A stretch of 64,000 nucleotides of DNA from Erythrobacter tepidarius. Lineage in GTDB: Bacteria > Pseudomonadota > Alphaproteobacteria > Sphingomonadales > Sphingomonadaceae. Location of the stretch: positions 93,689 to 157,688 of the forward strand of contig NZ_MUYJ01000011.1 in assembly GCF_002155695.1 (NCBI RefSeq). Direction: 5' to 3'. Positions 13,077-20,808 of this stretch are shown here, piece after piece. The translations under genes were made by a program, and so were the position numbers. Below the pieces are notes generated by a model. That model was not told the origin of the DNA, searched no databases, and saw only the letters and a list, made by a program, of their open reading frames with translations. Numbering within the stretch: the stretch's first letter is position 1; each line of letters begins with the position of its first letter.

Positions 13077-13676
13077 CTAAACCGCCCGGTAAACTAGCAT
13101 GATGTTGTTGGCCGGCATTGCGTGGCGCGCGCTGCGGGCCATGCCGTGCCGGCTGGCGAGGGCATCGAGCGCCTCGGCCTCGCGCAGACCCCAGAGCGGA
13201 TTGCGCGCCTTCAGGCTGGCATCGAAATCGCGGTTGGAGGGCGCGGTTTCCACCTCCGCCTCGATGAAGGGGCCGTAGAGGATCAGCGGCCCCCTGCTCT
13301 CAGCCAGCACCCGCTCTGCCCCCGCGAACAGCCCCAGCGTTGCCTCCCACGGGCTGATATGGACCATGTTGATGCAGACCATCGCCTCGGCGGCGGCAAC
13401 TGGCCAGCTATCGGGGGCCGAAGCATCGAGCCGCAGCGGCGCGGCGAGATTGTGCCCTGCATAATCCTTACGATAGGCGGCGATCGAGGCGAGTGCCTCG
13501 GGCGAGGGATCGGTCGGCTGCCATGCCAGTGCCGGGAAGGTTTGCGCAAAGAACAGCGCATGCTCGCCCGTCCCCGCCGCCACTTCGAGCACCGTGCCGC
13601 TGGCGGGCAATTCGCGCGCGAGCACCGCCGCGATCGGCTCGCGGTTGCGCAGCGTGGCAGGGGCGTGCTGCTTCAC
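13077..13676 (-). CDS. DUF938 family SAM-dependent methyltransferase-like protein
   Basis: A 199-residue protein matching the DUF938 family (class I methyltransferase fold). The SAM-binding glycine loop is clear: LEVAAGTGEHALFFA at about 31-45, followed by WQPTDPSPEAL, the conserved family strand. HISPWEATLGL is another family motif. The substrate is unknown. The GTG at 13676 is chosen because it directly follows the stop of the upstream ligase gene (TGA-G-GTG), giving translational coupling, and because the alternative upstream starts lie inside that gene. Being coupled to an acyl-CoA ligase suggests a shared lipid or acid pathway, which is only inference. Confidence 0.8.
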   Translation of the reverse strand: MKQHAPATLRNREPIAAVLARELPASGTVLEVAAGTGEHALFFAQTFPALAWQPTDPSPEALASIAAYRKDYAGHNLAAPLRLDASAPDSWPVAAAEAMVCINMVHISPWEATLGLFAGAERVLAESRGPLILYGPFIEAEVETAPSNRDFDASLKARNPLWGLREAEALDALASRHGMARSARHAMPANNIMLVYRAV

Positions 13677-13677
13677 C

Positions 13678-15240
13678 TCACGAAACCTGCCGCTCCTGCC
13701 CCTCCCAATAGGGCGCGCGCAGCTCGCGCCGGAGAATCTTGCCGCTGGCATTGCGCGGCATGACGGGGATGACATCGACGCTCTTGGGCGCCTTGAATGC
13801 GGCAATCCGCGCGCGCGCCCAGGCGATCACGTCGGCCTCGTCGACCACCATGCCCGGCTTGGCGACGACGCAGGCCTTCACCTCCTCGCCCCACTTGGCG
13901 CTCGGCACCCCGATCACCGCGACCTCGGCGATGGCCGGATGGCCGTAGATCGCGCTTTCGACTTCGGCGGGATAGACGTTTTCGCCGCCCGAAATGATCA
14001 TGTCCTTGATGCGATCCTGGATATAGACATAGCCGTGCTCGTCCATCACGCCCGCGTCGCCGGTGTGGAGCCAGCCATCGGGATCGATGGTCTTGGCGGT
14101 CGCCTCGGGCAGCTTCCAGTAGCCCGGCGTGTTGGTGGGTGAAAGGATGCAGACTTCGCCGATCTCCCCGCGCGGAAGCTGCTTGTTGTCGGGACCGCGA
14201 ATTTCGATCTCCACCCCAGGACAGGCCTTCCCCGCCGAGCGCATCCGCTGGTTCCCTTCGATCGTGTGATCCTCGGGCGGCAGAACCGCGATCGTGCCGC
14301 TGGTCTCGGTCATGCCATAGGCCTGGAGAAACTTGGTGTTCGGCATGGTCCGCACCGCTTCCTTGAGCAGTTCAAGCGGCATCGGCGCGGCACCATACAT
14401 CAGGTATTTGAGATTGCTGAAGTCGGTGCGCGCCGCGCGCGGGTGCTGGACGACCATCTGCAACGCCGCGGGCACGATGAACAGGTGGGTCGCGCCCGCC
14501 TCGATCGCCTCGATCACGCCGACTGGGGAGAACTCGGCCTGCACGAGGCTGCGCACCCCGCTTGCCACCGCGATGTTTACCAGCCCGGTCCCGCCGATAT
14601 GCGCACAGGGCATGGCAACCAACATGCAATCGCCGGGCTCGTAGAACTGCCAGTCGAGCCCCGCCGCGATACCCGCATTGCGCAGACCGAACAGGTTGGC
14701 GTTGGTCAACTGTGCGCCCTTGGGGTTGCCGGTGGTGCCGCTGGTGTAGAGCTGGAGCACCGGATCATGCGGGCCGGGTGGCGTGTAGTCGGCCGGCGCG
14801 AAGCCGCTCGCGGCCCTGCGCGCGGCCTCGCCCTCGATCACTTCGGGATTGGCCGGAACCGCGCCCGCCACCTCGTGCGCCACCGCGACGAATTCGGCGT
14901 CGGCGAACAGCAGCTTGGCCTCGGTATCGCCGAGGATATAGGCGATCTCGCGCGGGGCGAGCCGCCAGCCGATCGGCACCATCACCGCCCCCATCCGCGC
15001 AGCGGCGATGTAGAGCAGGAAGTAGATATCACGGTTCTTGCCGAGCCAGGCGATGCGATCGCCCGGCGCGATGCCGCGCGCCTGCATCAACGCGATCAAC
15101 TGGCGCGTGAGGACATCAGCCTCGGCATAGCTGGTCACCCGCCCATCCTGATCGAAGGCCGGCCCATCAGGCCGCTCCCTCGCCCAGAAATGCAGGATTT
15201 CATCGAAGGTCTGGTAATCGTGATAGGCCTCGCGCGCCAT
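13678..15240 (-). CDS. Acyl-CoA synthetase / AMP-dependent ligase (FadD-like)
   Basis: A 520-residue ANL-superfamily enzyme that activates a carboxylic acid with ATP and joins it to CoA. The P-loop LYTSGTTGNPKGA (about 170), the A5 motif QAYGMTETSG, A7 GWLHTGDAG, A8 RIKDMIISGGENVYPAEVE and A10 NASGKILRREL with the catalytic lysine are all present. The chain-length preference (medium/long chain, or aryl) cannot be assigned from sequence alone. It is the first gene of a two-gene unit with the DUF938 protein. The ATG at 15240 gives MAREAYHDYQTFDEI, a typical FadD-like start. Confidence 0.92.
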   Translation of the reverse strand: MAREAYHDYQTFDEILHFWARERPDGPAFDQDGRVTSYAEADVLTRQLIALMQARGIAPGDRIAWLGKNRDIYFLLYIAAARMGAVMVPIGWRLAPREIAYILGDTEAKLLFADAEFVAVAHEVAGAVPANPEVIEGEAARRAASGFAPADYTPPGPHDPVLQLYTSGTTGNPKGAQLTNANLFGLRNAGIAAGLDWQFYEPGDCMLVAMPCAHIGGTGLVNIAVASGVRSLVQAEFSPVGVIEAIEAGATHLFIVPAALQMVVQHPRAARTDFSNLKYLMYGAAPMPLELLKEAVRTMPNTKFLQAYGMTETSGTIAVLPPEDHTIEGNQRMRSAGKACPGVEIEIRGPDNKQLPRGEIGEVCILSPTNTPGYWKLPEATAKTIDPDGWLHTGDAGVMDEHGYVYIQDRIKDMIISGGENVYPAEVESAIYGHPAIAEVAVIGVPSAKWGEEVKACVVAKPGMVVDEADVIAWARARIAAFKAPKSVDVIPVMPRNASGKILRRELRAPYWEGQERQVS

Positions 15241-15309
15241 GGCGGTTGCTCTCTCCCGGAAAGATTTGGCGCAAGGTTAGGCAAATCCGCGCCAGCGTCC
15301 AGCCGCGAT

Positions 15310-15762
15310 TTAGCGAAATCGCCCCTGCTTGCGCGCGGCAGGCTCGCGGATCAGCAGCCACAGGCCAAGGCCGAGCGGCCCGGCCATGAAGGTGGCCAGC
15401 AGGACCGGGGCCTGAAGCAGGCGCGAGATATTCTTGGCATCGCCATCGCGCGCGATCCACAGGCCGACGAACAGGTCGAAGGCAAGGTAATGCGTCCAGC
15501 CGATGGTAACCCCGGCATCGCTGGCGAAGATCGCGCGCACGCCTGCGATGGAAGTAAAATCCGTTCCTCCCCCATCGGGGTTGGGGATCAGGCCGCTCAG
15601 CAATCCCATGAGGCCGGCAGCGTAGATCAGACACAACAGGCCGACGCCCAGGTAGAGCACCCCCGACAGCAGTGCCGGCCAGCGCGGCAGCAGGATGAGC
15701 CCGGCCCAGGCGATCAGCGCCAGCAGGTTGACCATGCTGAACCATGCGTTCCAGTCGATCAT
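15310..15762 (-). CDS. ABA4-like family membrane protein
   Basis: A 150-residue protein with four hydrophobic segments that fits the ABA4-like (DUF4281) family: WFSMVNLLALIAWAGLILLP at the start, then IGWTHYLAFDLFVGLWIARD, the family's most conserved motif, and LLQAPVLLATFMAGPLGLGLW. Plant ABA4 acts in neoxanthin synthesis; the bacterial role is unknown but is often tied to carotenoid-producing bacteria. The start at 15762 overlaps the stop of the preceding gene (ATGA), so it is translated from the same message as the NAD(P)-binding protein and dgt. Confidence 0.85.
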   Translation of the reverse strand: MIDWNAWFSMVNLLALIAWAGLILLPRWPALLSGVLYLGVGLLCLIYAAGLMGLLSGLIPNPDGGGTDFTSIAGVRAIFASDAGVTIGWTHYLAFDLFVGLWIARDGDAKNISRLLQAPVLLATFMAGPLGLGLWLLIREPAARKQGRFR

Positions 15763-16487
15763 GCCGCCGCTCCCGTCTCGCTCGTGCGTCGCCACTCGCG
15801 CGCCGCGCGGCGAATCGCCTCGTTGTCATGCGTGAACCGCCCGCCCGCTCGGCGCAAGGCAAGGCCCAGCGCCGCTTCGGCCACCAGCGCGGCATCGATC
15901 GAGCGAAAGCGTTCCCACGAACCCGACAGCAGCGGATCGATCAGCGGCGCAGCGATGATCGCGGCGCGCTCGGCCAGGCGCAGGTCGTCCACCCGCTCGC
16001 CGCGCAGCAGGCCGGGGCGGAGAATGTCGAGCCGCTTGAAGCCGACCTTGGTCAACGCCTCTTCGGTTTCGCCCTTGACCCGCATGTAGAAGCTGCGCGA
16101 GCGGCTATCGGCCCCGGCGGCGCTAACCACCACCATGTTGGGCACGCCCACCGCCTGCGCGGCCTGCGCCGTGGCCAGCACCAGATCCTGATCGACCGCG
16201 CGGAAGGCTTCCCGGTCGCCCCCGGCTTTCTTCATCGTCGTGCCAAGCGCGCAGATCAGCGCGCGCGGACGCACCGCGGCCATCACCTCGCCCCACTTGT
16301 CGGGCTCGGCGACGAACATCTCCATCCGCGCACCGGGGGGCAAACGCGCCTCCCGCCGGGCAATGCCGACGATTCGCGCCTCGTCGCCGGCGCTCGAAAT
16401 CTCGATCACCTTGCGCCCGACCAGGCCGGTCGCCCCCACCAGCGCGACGCGGACGGGGCCACGGACCGAAGACCGCGCCTCAGACAT
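15759..16487 (-). CDS. NAD(P)-binding Rossmann protein (atypical SDR)
   Basis: A 242-residue oxidoreductase-like protein with the nucleotide-binding motif LVGATGLVGRKV at residues 17-28 and the atypical-SDR/TIP30-like pattern (ALICALGTTMKKAGGDREAF, VVVSAAGADSRSRSFYMRVKGETE, ILRPGLLRGER). Such proteins bind NADPH and often serve as small reductases or regulators; the substrate is unknown. Its start overlaps the end of dgt by 8 bases and its stop overlaps the ABA4-like start, so three genes form one operon. Confidence 0.85.
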   Translation of the reverse strand: MSEARSSVRGPVRVALVGATGLVGRKVIEISSAGDEARIVGIARREARLPPGARMEMFVAEPDKWGEVMAAVRPRALICALGTTMKKAGGDREAFRAVDQDLVLATAQAAQAVGVPNMVVVSAAGADSRSRSFYMRVKGETEEALTKVGFKRLDILRPGLLRGERVDDLRLAERAAIIAAPLIDPLLSGSWERFRSIDAALVAEAALGLALRRAGGRFTHDNEAIRRAAREWRRTSETGAAA

Positions 16488-17643
16488 TGATCAGCCCCGC
16501 GGGCCGCTCGCCATAGATTGCGGTGCAGGCCTGGATCGCAAAGCGATCCGACATGCCGGCGATGAAATCGGCAATCATCCGCGCGCGGGCCGGATCGCTC
16601 GCGGGCAGGCGTGCCTGCCAGTCGGCGGGCATCAGCCGCGCTTCCTGCGCATAGGCCGCAAACAGCCGCGCCACGACATCGCGGGCGCGCTCGGCGGCGG
16701 CGACCTGTTCGGGGTGGTAGTAGAGCCGCTCGTACATGAAGCTTTTCAGCCGCCGCTCCTGCGCGGCCATCGCCGGCGAGAATCCGGCCAGCTGGCGCCC
16801 TGCCTCGCGCACTTCGGCCACCGAATGCAGGCCCTTCACCTGCGCCGCCGTGTGTTCGAGCACGTCGTTGACCATCAGCCCGATCTGGTCGCGCACCAGC
16901 TCGCGCAGCAGCCGCTCGCGCGGGGCATGGGGGAAGCGCTTCTCGAGAGCGCGCCACTGATCGGCGAGGAAATCGAGGCTCAAGAGATCGTCGAGTTCGA
17001 GGAACCCGGCGCGCAGGCCATCGTCGATGTCGTGGTTGTCATAGGCTATGTCATCCGCCACCGCCGCCACCTGCGCCTCGAGCGATGGCCAGGAGCCAAG
17101 GTTCAGCGGAAACGCCTCGTCAAGCTCGGCCAGCGCCCAGTTTGGCGCAATCACCGGGCCATTGTGCTTGGCCAGGCCTTCGAGCAGATCCCAGGTGAGA
17201 TTGAGCCCGTCATGCTCAGGGTAGGGACATTCGATCCGCATCACCGTGCGCAGCGCCTGCGCATTGTGATCGAACCCGCCATGACGCTCCATCGCCGCCG
17301 ACAGCGCCGCCTCGCCTGCATGGCCGAAGGGCGGATGGCCGAGATCATGCGCAAGGCACAGGGCCTCGGTCAGATCCTCGTCGAGCCCGAGGGCGCGGGC
17401 GATCACCCGGCCGATCTGCGCGACTTCGAGGCTGTGGGTCAGACGGGTGCGGTAATGATCGCCGAGCGGGGCGATGAACACCTGAGTCTTCGCCTTGAGC
17501 CGCCGGAAGCTCATCGAATGGATGATCCGGTCGCGGTCGCGCTGGAAGGCGGTGCGCGGCCCGCGCTGCTCCCCACCTGACGCGCAGCTGAATTCTCTCG
17601 GGCCATGAGCGGCGGGATCGGCAGCGTAAGGGGCGCGGGTCAT
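16480..17643 (-). CDS. dgt: Deoxyguanosinetriphosphate triphosphohydrolase-like protein
   Basis: A 387-residue HD-domain dNTP triphosphohydrolase (dNTP to nucleoside plus triphosphate), thought to balance dNTP pools. The N-terminal segment FQRDRDRIIHSMSFRRLKAKTQVF is diagnostic; the metal ligands sit in TRLTHSLEVAQ, CLAHDLGHPPFGHAGE and DDIAYDNHDIDD. The length is typical of the short Dgt type common in alphaproteobacteria. Two adjacent ATG codons (17646, 17643) are equivalent. It heads the dgt / NAD(P)-binding / ABA4-like operon. Its upstream region holds an unusual hairpin with a G10 loop. Confidence 0.94.
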   Translation of the reverse strand: MTRAPYAADPAAHGPREFSCASGGEQRGPRTAFQRDRDRIIHSMSFRRLKAKTQVFIAPLGDHYRTRLTHSLEVAQIGRVIARALGLDEDLTEALCLAHDLGHPPFGHAGEAALSAAMERHGGFDHNAQALRTVMRIECPYPEHDGLNLTWDLLEGLAKHNGPVIAPNWALAELDEAFPLNLGSWPSLEAQVAAVADDIAYDNHDIDDGLRAGFLELDDLLSLDFLADQWRALEKRFPHAPRERLLRELVRDQIGLMVNDVLEHTAAQVKGLHSVAEVREAGRQLAGFSPAMAAQERRLKSFMYERLYYHPEQVAAAERARDVVARLFAAYAQEARLMPADWQARLPASDPARARMIADFIAGMSDRFAIQACTAIYGERPAGLINV

Positions 17644-18006
17644 CACGGCTCGAGCGATTAGGTCAGCACGGGCTGCGGCTCAACCGGAACGGACGAGGAA
17701 CGGGGTGCAAAACCGGGAGAAATCCGGGCCAGCTGCGCCCGGACGAGCCTATTATGGGGCCGCCTACCGGTGATTGGGGGGGGGGAGGTAGGTCGGCCCC
17801 AAGGGCCAATCGGTGCGACCCGAGGACCCGGAGCATGCCAGGCATTCGCCATGACAATCTCTGCGGCGGCGCTTAGGCGAAACGTTAACAACTTGCATCC
17901 CTTGCAAGCCAGTCCTGCGCCGGAACGTTTCAGATTAGAGACGAGCCGGTGACATGGCCACAACAAGACGGACAGAGGCGCTCCGCCTAGAGGGGGCAAA
18001 CAGGGG
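17644..18006. other. Gene-free region upstream of dgt
   Basis: About 360 bases between the end of the racemase-like gene and the dgt start, both on the minus strand. It contains a strong hairpin around a ten-G tract (listed separately) and a short AT-richer patch near 17880-17900 (CGAAACGTTAACAAC). An open frame crosses it on the minus strand (17658-18101), but its composition is unlike a protein and it runs into the racemase gene. It probably holds the dgt promoter. Confidence 0.5.
17756..17800. repeat. Hairpin with a G10 homopolymer in its loop
   Basis: GGGGCCGCCTACC (17756-17768) pairs with GGTAGGTCGGCCCC (17787-17800) with a single bulged T. The 18-base loop contains ten consecutive G residues (17776-17785). 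It lies about 113-157 bases upstream of dgt on the minus strand. Confidence 0.7.
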
Positions 18007-18717
18007 CTAATGCAGACCTTCCTGTTCGAGGATCCAATTCGCCGCTGCCTCGCAATGGATTCGCGTGCTGTCGAACACGGGCAGGATATTGGCATCGACA
18101 TCGACCACCAGATCCAACTCGGTGCAGGCCAGCACGATCGCCTCGGCGCCTTCCTGCGCCTTGCTGGTGATGATCGTCTTCATCGTGCGCTGCGCCTCGC
18201 GCGTGACCTTGCCGACCATCAGTTCATCATAGATGATCTTGTCCAGCATCCCGACGAATTCCATGTTGGGCGGCAGCAGATCGATGCCGTGGGCGACCAG
18301 CCGCTTGCGGTAGAAGCTTTCGGTCATGACATTGCGGGTGCCGATCAGCGCGGCGTTGCGATGGCCCGCGCGCTTGATTGCCAGGCCGACATATTCGGCG
18401 ATATGCAGGATCGGGATGTTCACCGCAGCGGCGACATCGTCATAGAGCCGGTGCATCGAATTGGCGCCGATGATCAGGCCTTGCGCCCCTGCCGCTTCGA
18501 GCCGCCGCGCGCTGTCGATCAGCACGCTCGCCGCGCGCTGCCAATCGCGTTCCTCGACAAGCGCGTAGAGCTGACAAAAATCGAGGCTTTCGATCAGCAG
18601 CGGCGCCGAGGCCATCGGCGCCGCGCGTTTCTGGACGATGCGGTTGATGCGATCATAATACATCGCTGTCGACACCCAGCTCATGCCGCCGATGATCCCC
18701 AGTTTGCGCAAAGGCAT
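18007..18717 (-). CDS. Aspartate/glutamate racemase family protein
   Basis: A 236-residue protein of the PLP-independent Asp/Glu racemase family: LGIIGGMSWVSTAMYYDRIN at the start, IGANSMHRLYDDV in the first half and VLACTELDL in the second. Family members use two cysteines, one per half. The second is present (Cys in LACTEL, about residue 198), but the residue at the first position appears to be Gly-Ala (IGANSMH) where CTNTMH or TTNTMH is usual. It could therefore be specialised, slow or inactive. Single gene between the dgt region and the cytochrome operon, same strand. Confidence 0.85.
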   Translation of the reverse strand: MPLRKLGIIGGMSWVSTAMYYDRINRIVQKRAAPMASAPLLIESLDFCQLYALVEERDWQRAASVLIDSARRLEAAGAQGLIIGANSMHRLYDDVAAAVNIPILHIAEYVGLAIKRAGHRNAALIGTRNVMTESFYRKRLVAHGIDLLPPNMEFVGMLDKIIYDELMVGKVTREAQRTMKTIITSKAQEGAEAIVLACTELDLVVDVDANILPVFDSTRIHCEAAANWILEQEGLH

Positions 18718-18799
18718 GCCCCTTCAAATCGTTTGCACTCGCGAACGGGTGTAGCGAGGAAGCGTTCCTTGCGTCCATAGGCCGCGCAAGCGGCACGTC

Positions 18800-19795
18800 T
18801 CACCGGACGGGCGGACCAGCGGTCAGCCTGGCCAGCCACGGCTTGAGATCGCCCAGCGTTGCCGCTGCCGCTTCCTCCTGCGGCAGGTGGCCGATCTTGG
18901 GATAGACCACCAGCGTGCTCGCCGGCATGACCTTGTCGAGCCAGCGCCCGGCTTCGACCGGGATCAGCCGGTCTTCCTCGCCCCACAGGATCAAGGTGGG
19001 GGTTGTCACCTTGGCGATCTCGGCTTCGGTAAGCGGATCATAGGGCAGCGCAAAGCGCCTGAGCGTCGCCCGCCGGTTGCCGGGATAGCGCAGCAGTTCC
19101 CAGTAGCGGTCCACCGCCGCCTCGCTCGCCACCGCCTTGACCGACACCGATTGCTCGAGGCTCCGTGCAATCAGCGCACGCGGGGTGATCTGTTCAATCA
19201 GCAGGTTGATGCCGGGGGTCTGCGCGATCCGGAAGCCGATATTGCCCGAGACCCTGTTGCTGTCCTGGTCGGGCCTGCCCTTTTCCCGCTGGGGCATCGG
19301 CGCGCCGCTGCCATCGACCAGCACGAGACCCACAAGCCGCTCGGGATGGGCCACGGCGAAGGCCAGCGCATGCTTGCCGCCCATCGAATTGCCGCCGAGG
19401 ACGAAGCGTTCGAGGCCTAGCCTATCCGCCACTTCGGCGATATCGGCGACGTAGTTGTCGCGGCTGTAATTGTCCTTGGGGTCAGGCCCGGTAAGGCCGT
19501 GGCCGACCTGATCGAAGCGGATCACGCGGTAGCTGTCCTTGAGGCCCTCGACCCACGGATCCCAGGTGTGCAGATCGGCGTTGGAGCCGTGCAGGAGAAT
19601 GATCGCGGGGGCATCCCTCGGCCCCTCGTCGCGCAGGTGCACCCTCACCCCGTCGCCGATCTCCACGAATTGCGAGGGCGGCCCGCCATATTTGGCGCGC
19701 ATTTCGGCAGCGTCGGTATCGGGCGTGCGGAAGATCAGGAATGCGATGACGAGCAGCGCCAGCAGCGCCAGAAACCCGCGACCAAGCCGTTTCAT
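18800..19795 (-). CDS. Alpha/beta hydrolase with N-terminal membrane anchor
   Basis: A 331-residue serine hydrolase. Residues 6-22 (GRGFLALLALLVIAFLIF) form a signal anchor, which places the catalytic domain in the periplasm or at the membrane. The catalytic elements are LLHGSNADLHTWDPW (oxyanion hole), GGNSMGGKHAL (nucleophile Ser), GEEDRLIP (Asp) and KIGHLPQEE (His). The natural substrate is unknown. Its ATG overlaps the TAA of the upstream cytochrome gene (TAATG), so it is the last gene of the beta-helix / cytochrome / hydrolase operon. Confidence 0.88.
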   Translation of the reverse strand: MKRLGRGFLALLALLVIAFLIFRTPDTDAAEMRAKYGGPPSQFVEIGDGVRVHLRDEGPRDAPAIILLHGSNADLHTWDPWVEGLKDSYRVIRFDQVGHGLTGPDPKDNYSRDNYVADIAEVADRLGLERFVLGGNSMGGKHALAFAVAHPERLVGLVLVDGSGAPMPQREKGRPDQDSNRVSGNIGFRIAQTPGINLLIEQITPRALIARSLEQSVSVKAVASEAAVDRYWELLRYPGNRRATLRRFALPYDPLTEAEIAKVTTPTLILWGEEDRLIPVEAGRWLDKVMPASTLVVYPKIGHLPQEEAAAATLGDLKPWLARLTAGPPVR

Positions 19796-20808
19796 TACTT
19801 GCCCATCTCCGCAATCCAGCGCCGCACCAGCGCGACCCCATCCGTGTCCACACTGGCCTTGCCCAGTTCGGGCATGGCGATCCCCGGCTCGGCGCTGTCC
19901 ATCCGGTAGAGCAGGATCGAGGCATCGGGCTGTCCCGGCAGGATCGAGAAATTGTGTCCACCCGCCCCGCGACCGGCAGCCACCGGCCGCTTCATGATGC
20001 CAATCGCGTGGGGATCGGACTGCTCCCAGCGCAGATCGAGACCGGAGTTCGAAGCGCCCCCGCCCGGCTGATGGCAATGGGCGCAGTTGACATCGAGATA
20101 GGCGCGGGCGAGCGGTTCGGCGGGGCCGGTGGCGCGGGTGCGCCAGTCGGGCAGGCTGCCGCCGCCCGCGGGCACATGGTCAAGCTGGCCCGCCTTCCAC
20201 ATAGCCCCCAACCATTCCCGCGACAGATTGCGCGCCTTGGGGCCGATCGGGATCACCTTTCCATCCCGCGAATGGCAGGTCTTGCACTGGTTCTTGTTGG
20301 GGATGGCATAGGAGATCGCCTCACCCGCGGGCGTCACCAGGTCGAGCCGCCCGCCCGCCAGCGCCAGCGTCGCTTCGGTCTGCTCCTCGTTCCAGCGATA
20401 GGGCAGCGCCACCCAGCCATCGGCGCGGTGCAGCAGCACGCGGGTTTCGATCAGCCGCCGCGCCGCGCCCTCGCCAAAGGCAAAGGTCTTGATGATCGCC
20501 GCGCCCACCGGGAATTGCAGCAGGCCCTCGCCATCGGCGGCAAGCTGCGAGCCTTCGGGCAGATAGATGAAGCGCAGCTTCTCCGCCCCGTCAGACCACA
20601 AGGGCACCTTGAGCGCATAGGGGATCACTCCGCGTGCCGGACGTTGCCGCGCGCCATCGGCGAAGAAGCCGAATTCGGACAGCTTGCCCGGAAAGGCCGG
20701 GCCGGCCACGGCTGCGTCCGACACGCGCGGCGCGGCGAGTTGGGCATGGGCGACCGCCCCGCCAAGCGCGAGCAGAGCCGCCACCAGCAGACCGCGCGCG
20801 AAGCTCAC
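19795..20808 (-). CDS. Diheme c-type cytochrome (SO2930/HNE_0200 family)
   Basis: A 337-residue secreted protein with two c-heme motifs, CKTCH and CAHCH. A signal peptide (MSFARGLLVAALLALGG to AHAQ, cleavage near 22) targets it to the periplasm. The N-terminal segment FGFFADGARQRPARGVIPYALKVPLWSDGAEKLRF and the PNKNQCKTCH motif match the family described as SO2930-like diheme cytochromes, which often occurs next to a parallel beta-helix protein, as here. The start is a GTG overlapping the upstream stop (GTGA). Its electron-transfer partner and substrate are not known. Confidence 0.87.
   Translation of the reverse strand: MSFARGLLVAALLALGGAVAHAQLAAPRVSDAAVAGPAFPGKLSEFGFFADGARQRPARGVIPYALKVPLWSDGAEKLRFIYLPEGSQLAADGEGLLQFPVGAAIIKTFAFGEGAARRLIETRVLLHRADGWVALPYRWNEEQTEATLALAGGRLDLVTPAGEAISYAIPNKNQCKTCHSRDGKVIPIGPKARNLSREWLGAMWKAGQLDHVPAGGGSLPDWRTRATGPAEPLARAYLDVNCAHCHQPGGGASNSGLDLRWEQSDPHAIGIMKRPVAAGRGAGGHNFSILPGQPDASILLYRMDSAEPGIAMPELGKASVDTDGVALVRRWIAEMGK

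Noticed and set aside
13077..15240. Acyl-CoA ligase plus methyltransferase as a novel natural-product cluster
   Set aside because: Only two genes are coupled, with no carrier protein or synthase nearby; an ordinary catabolic or lipid role is simpler.
14266..16089. Plus-strand 607-codon ORF
   Set aside because: Antisense to acyl-CoA ligase, ABA4-like and NAD(P)-binding genes, all of which have strong motifs.
17658..18101. Minus-strand ORF in the gap before dgt
   Set aside because: It contains the G10 hairpin, overlaps the racemase-like gene and has no protein-like features.
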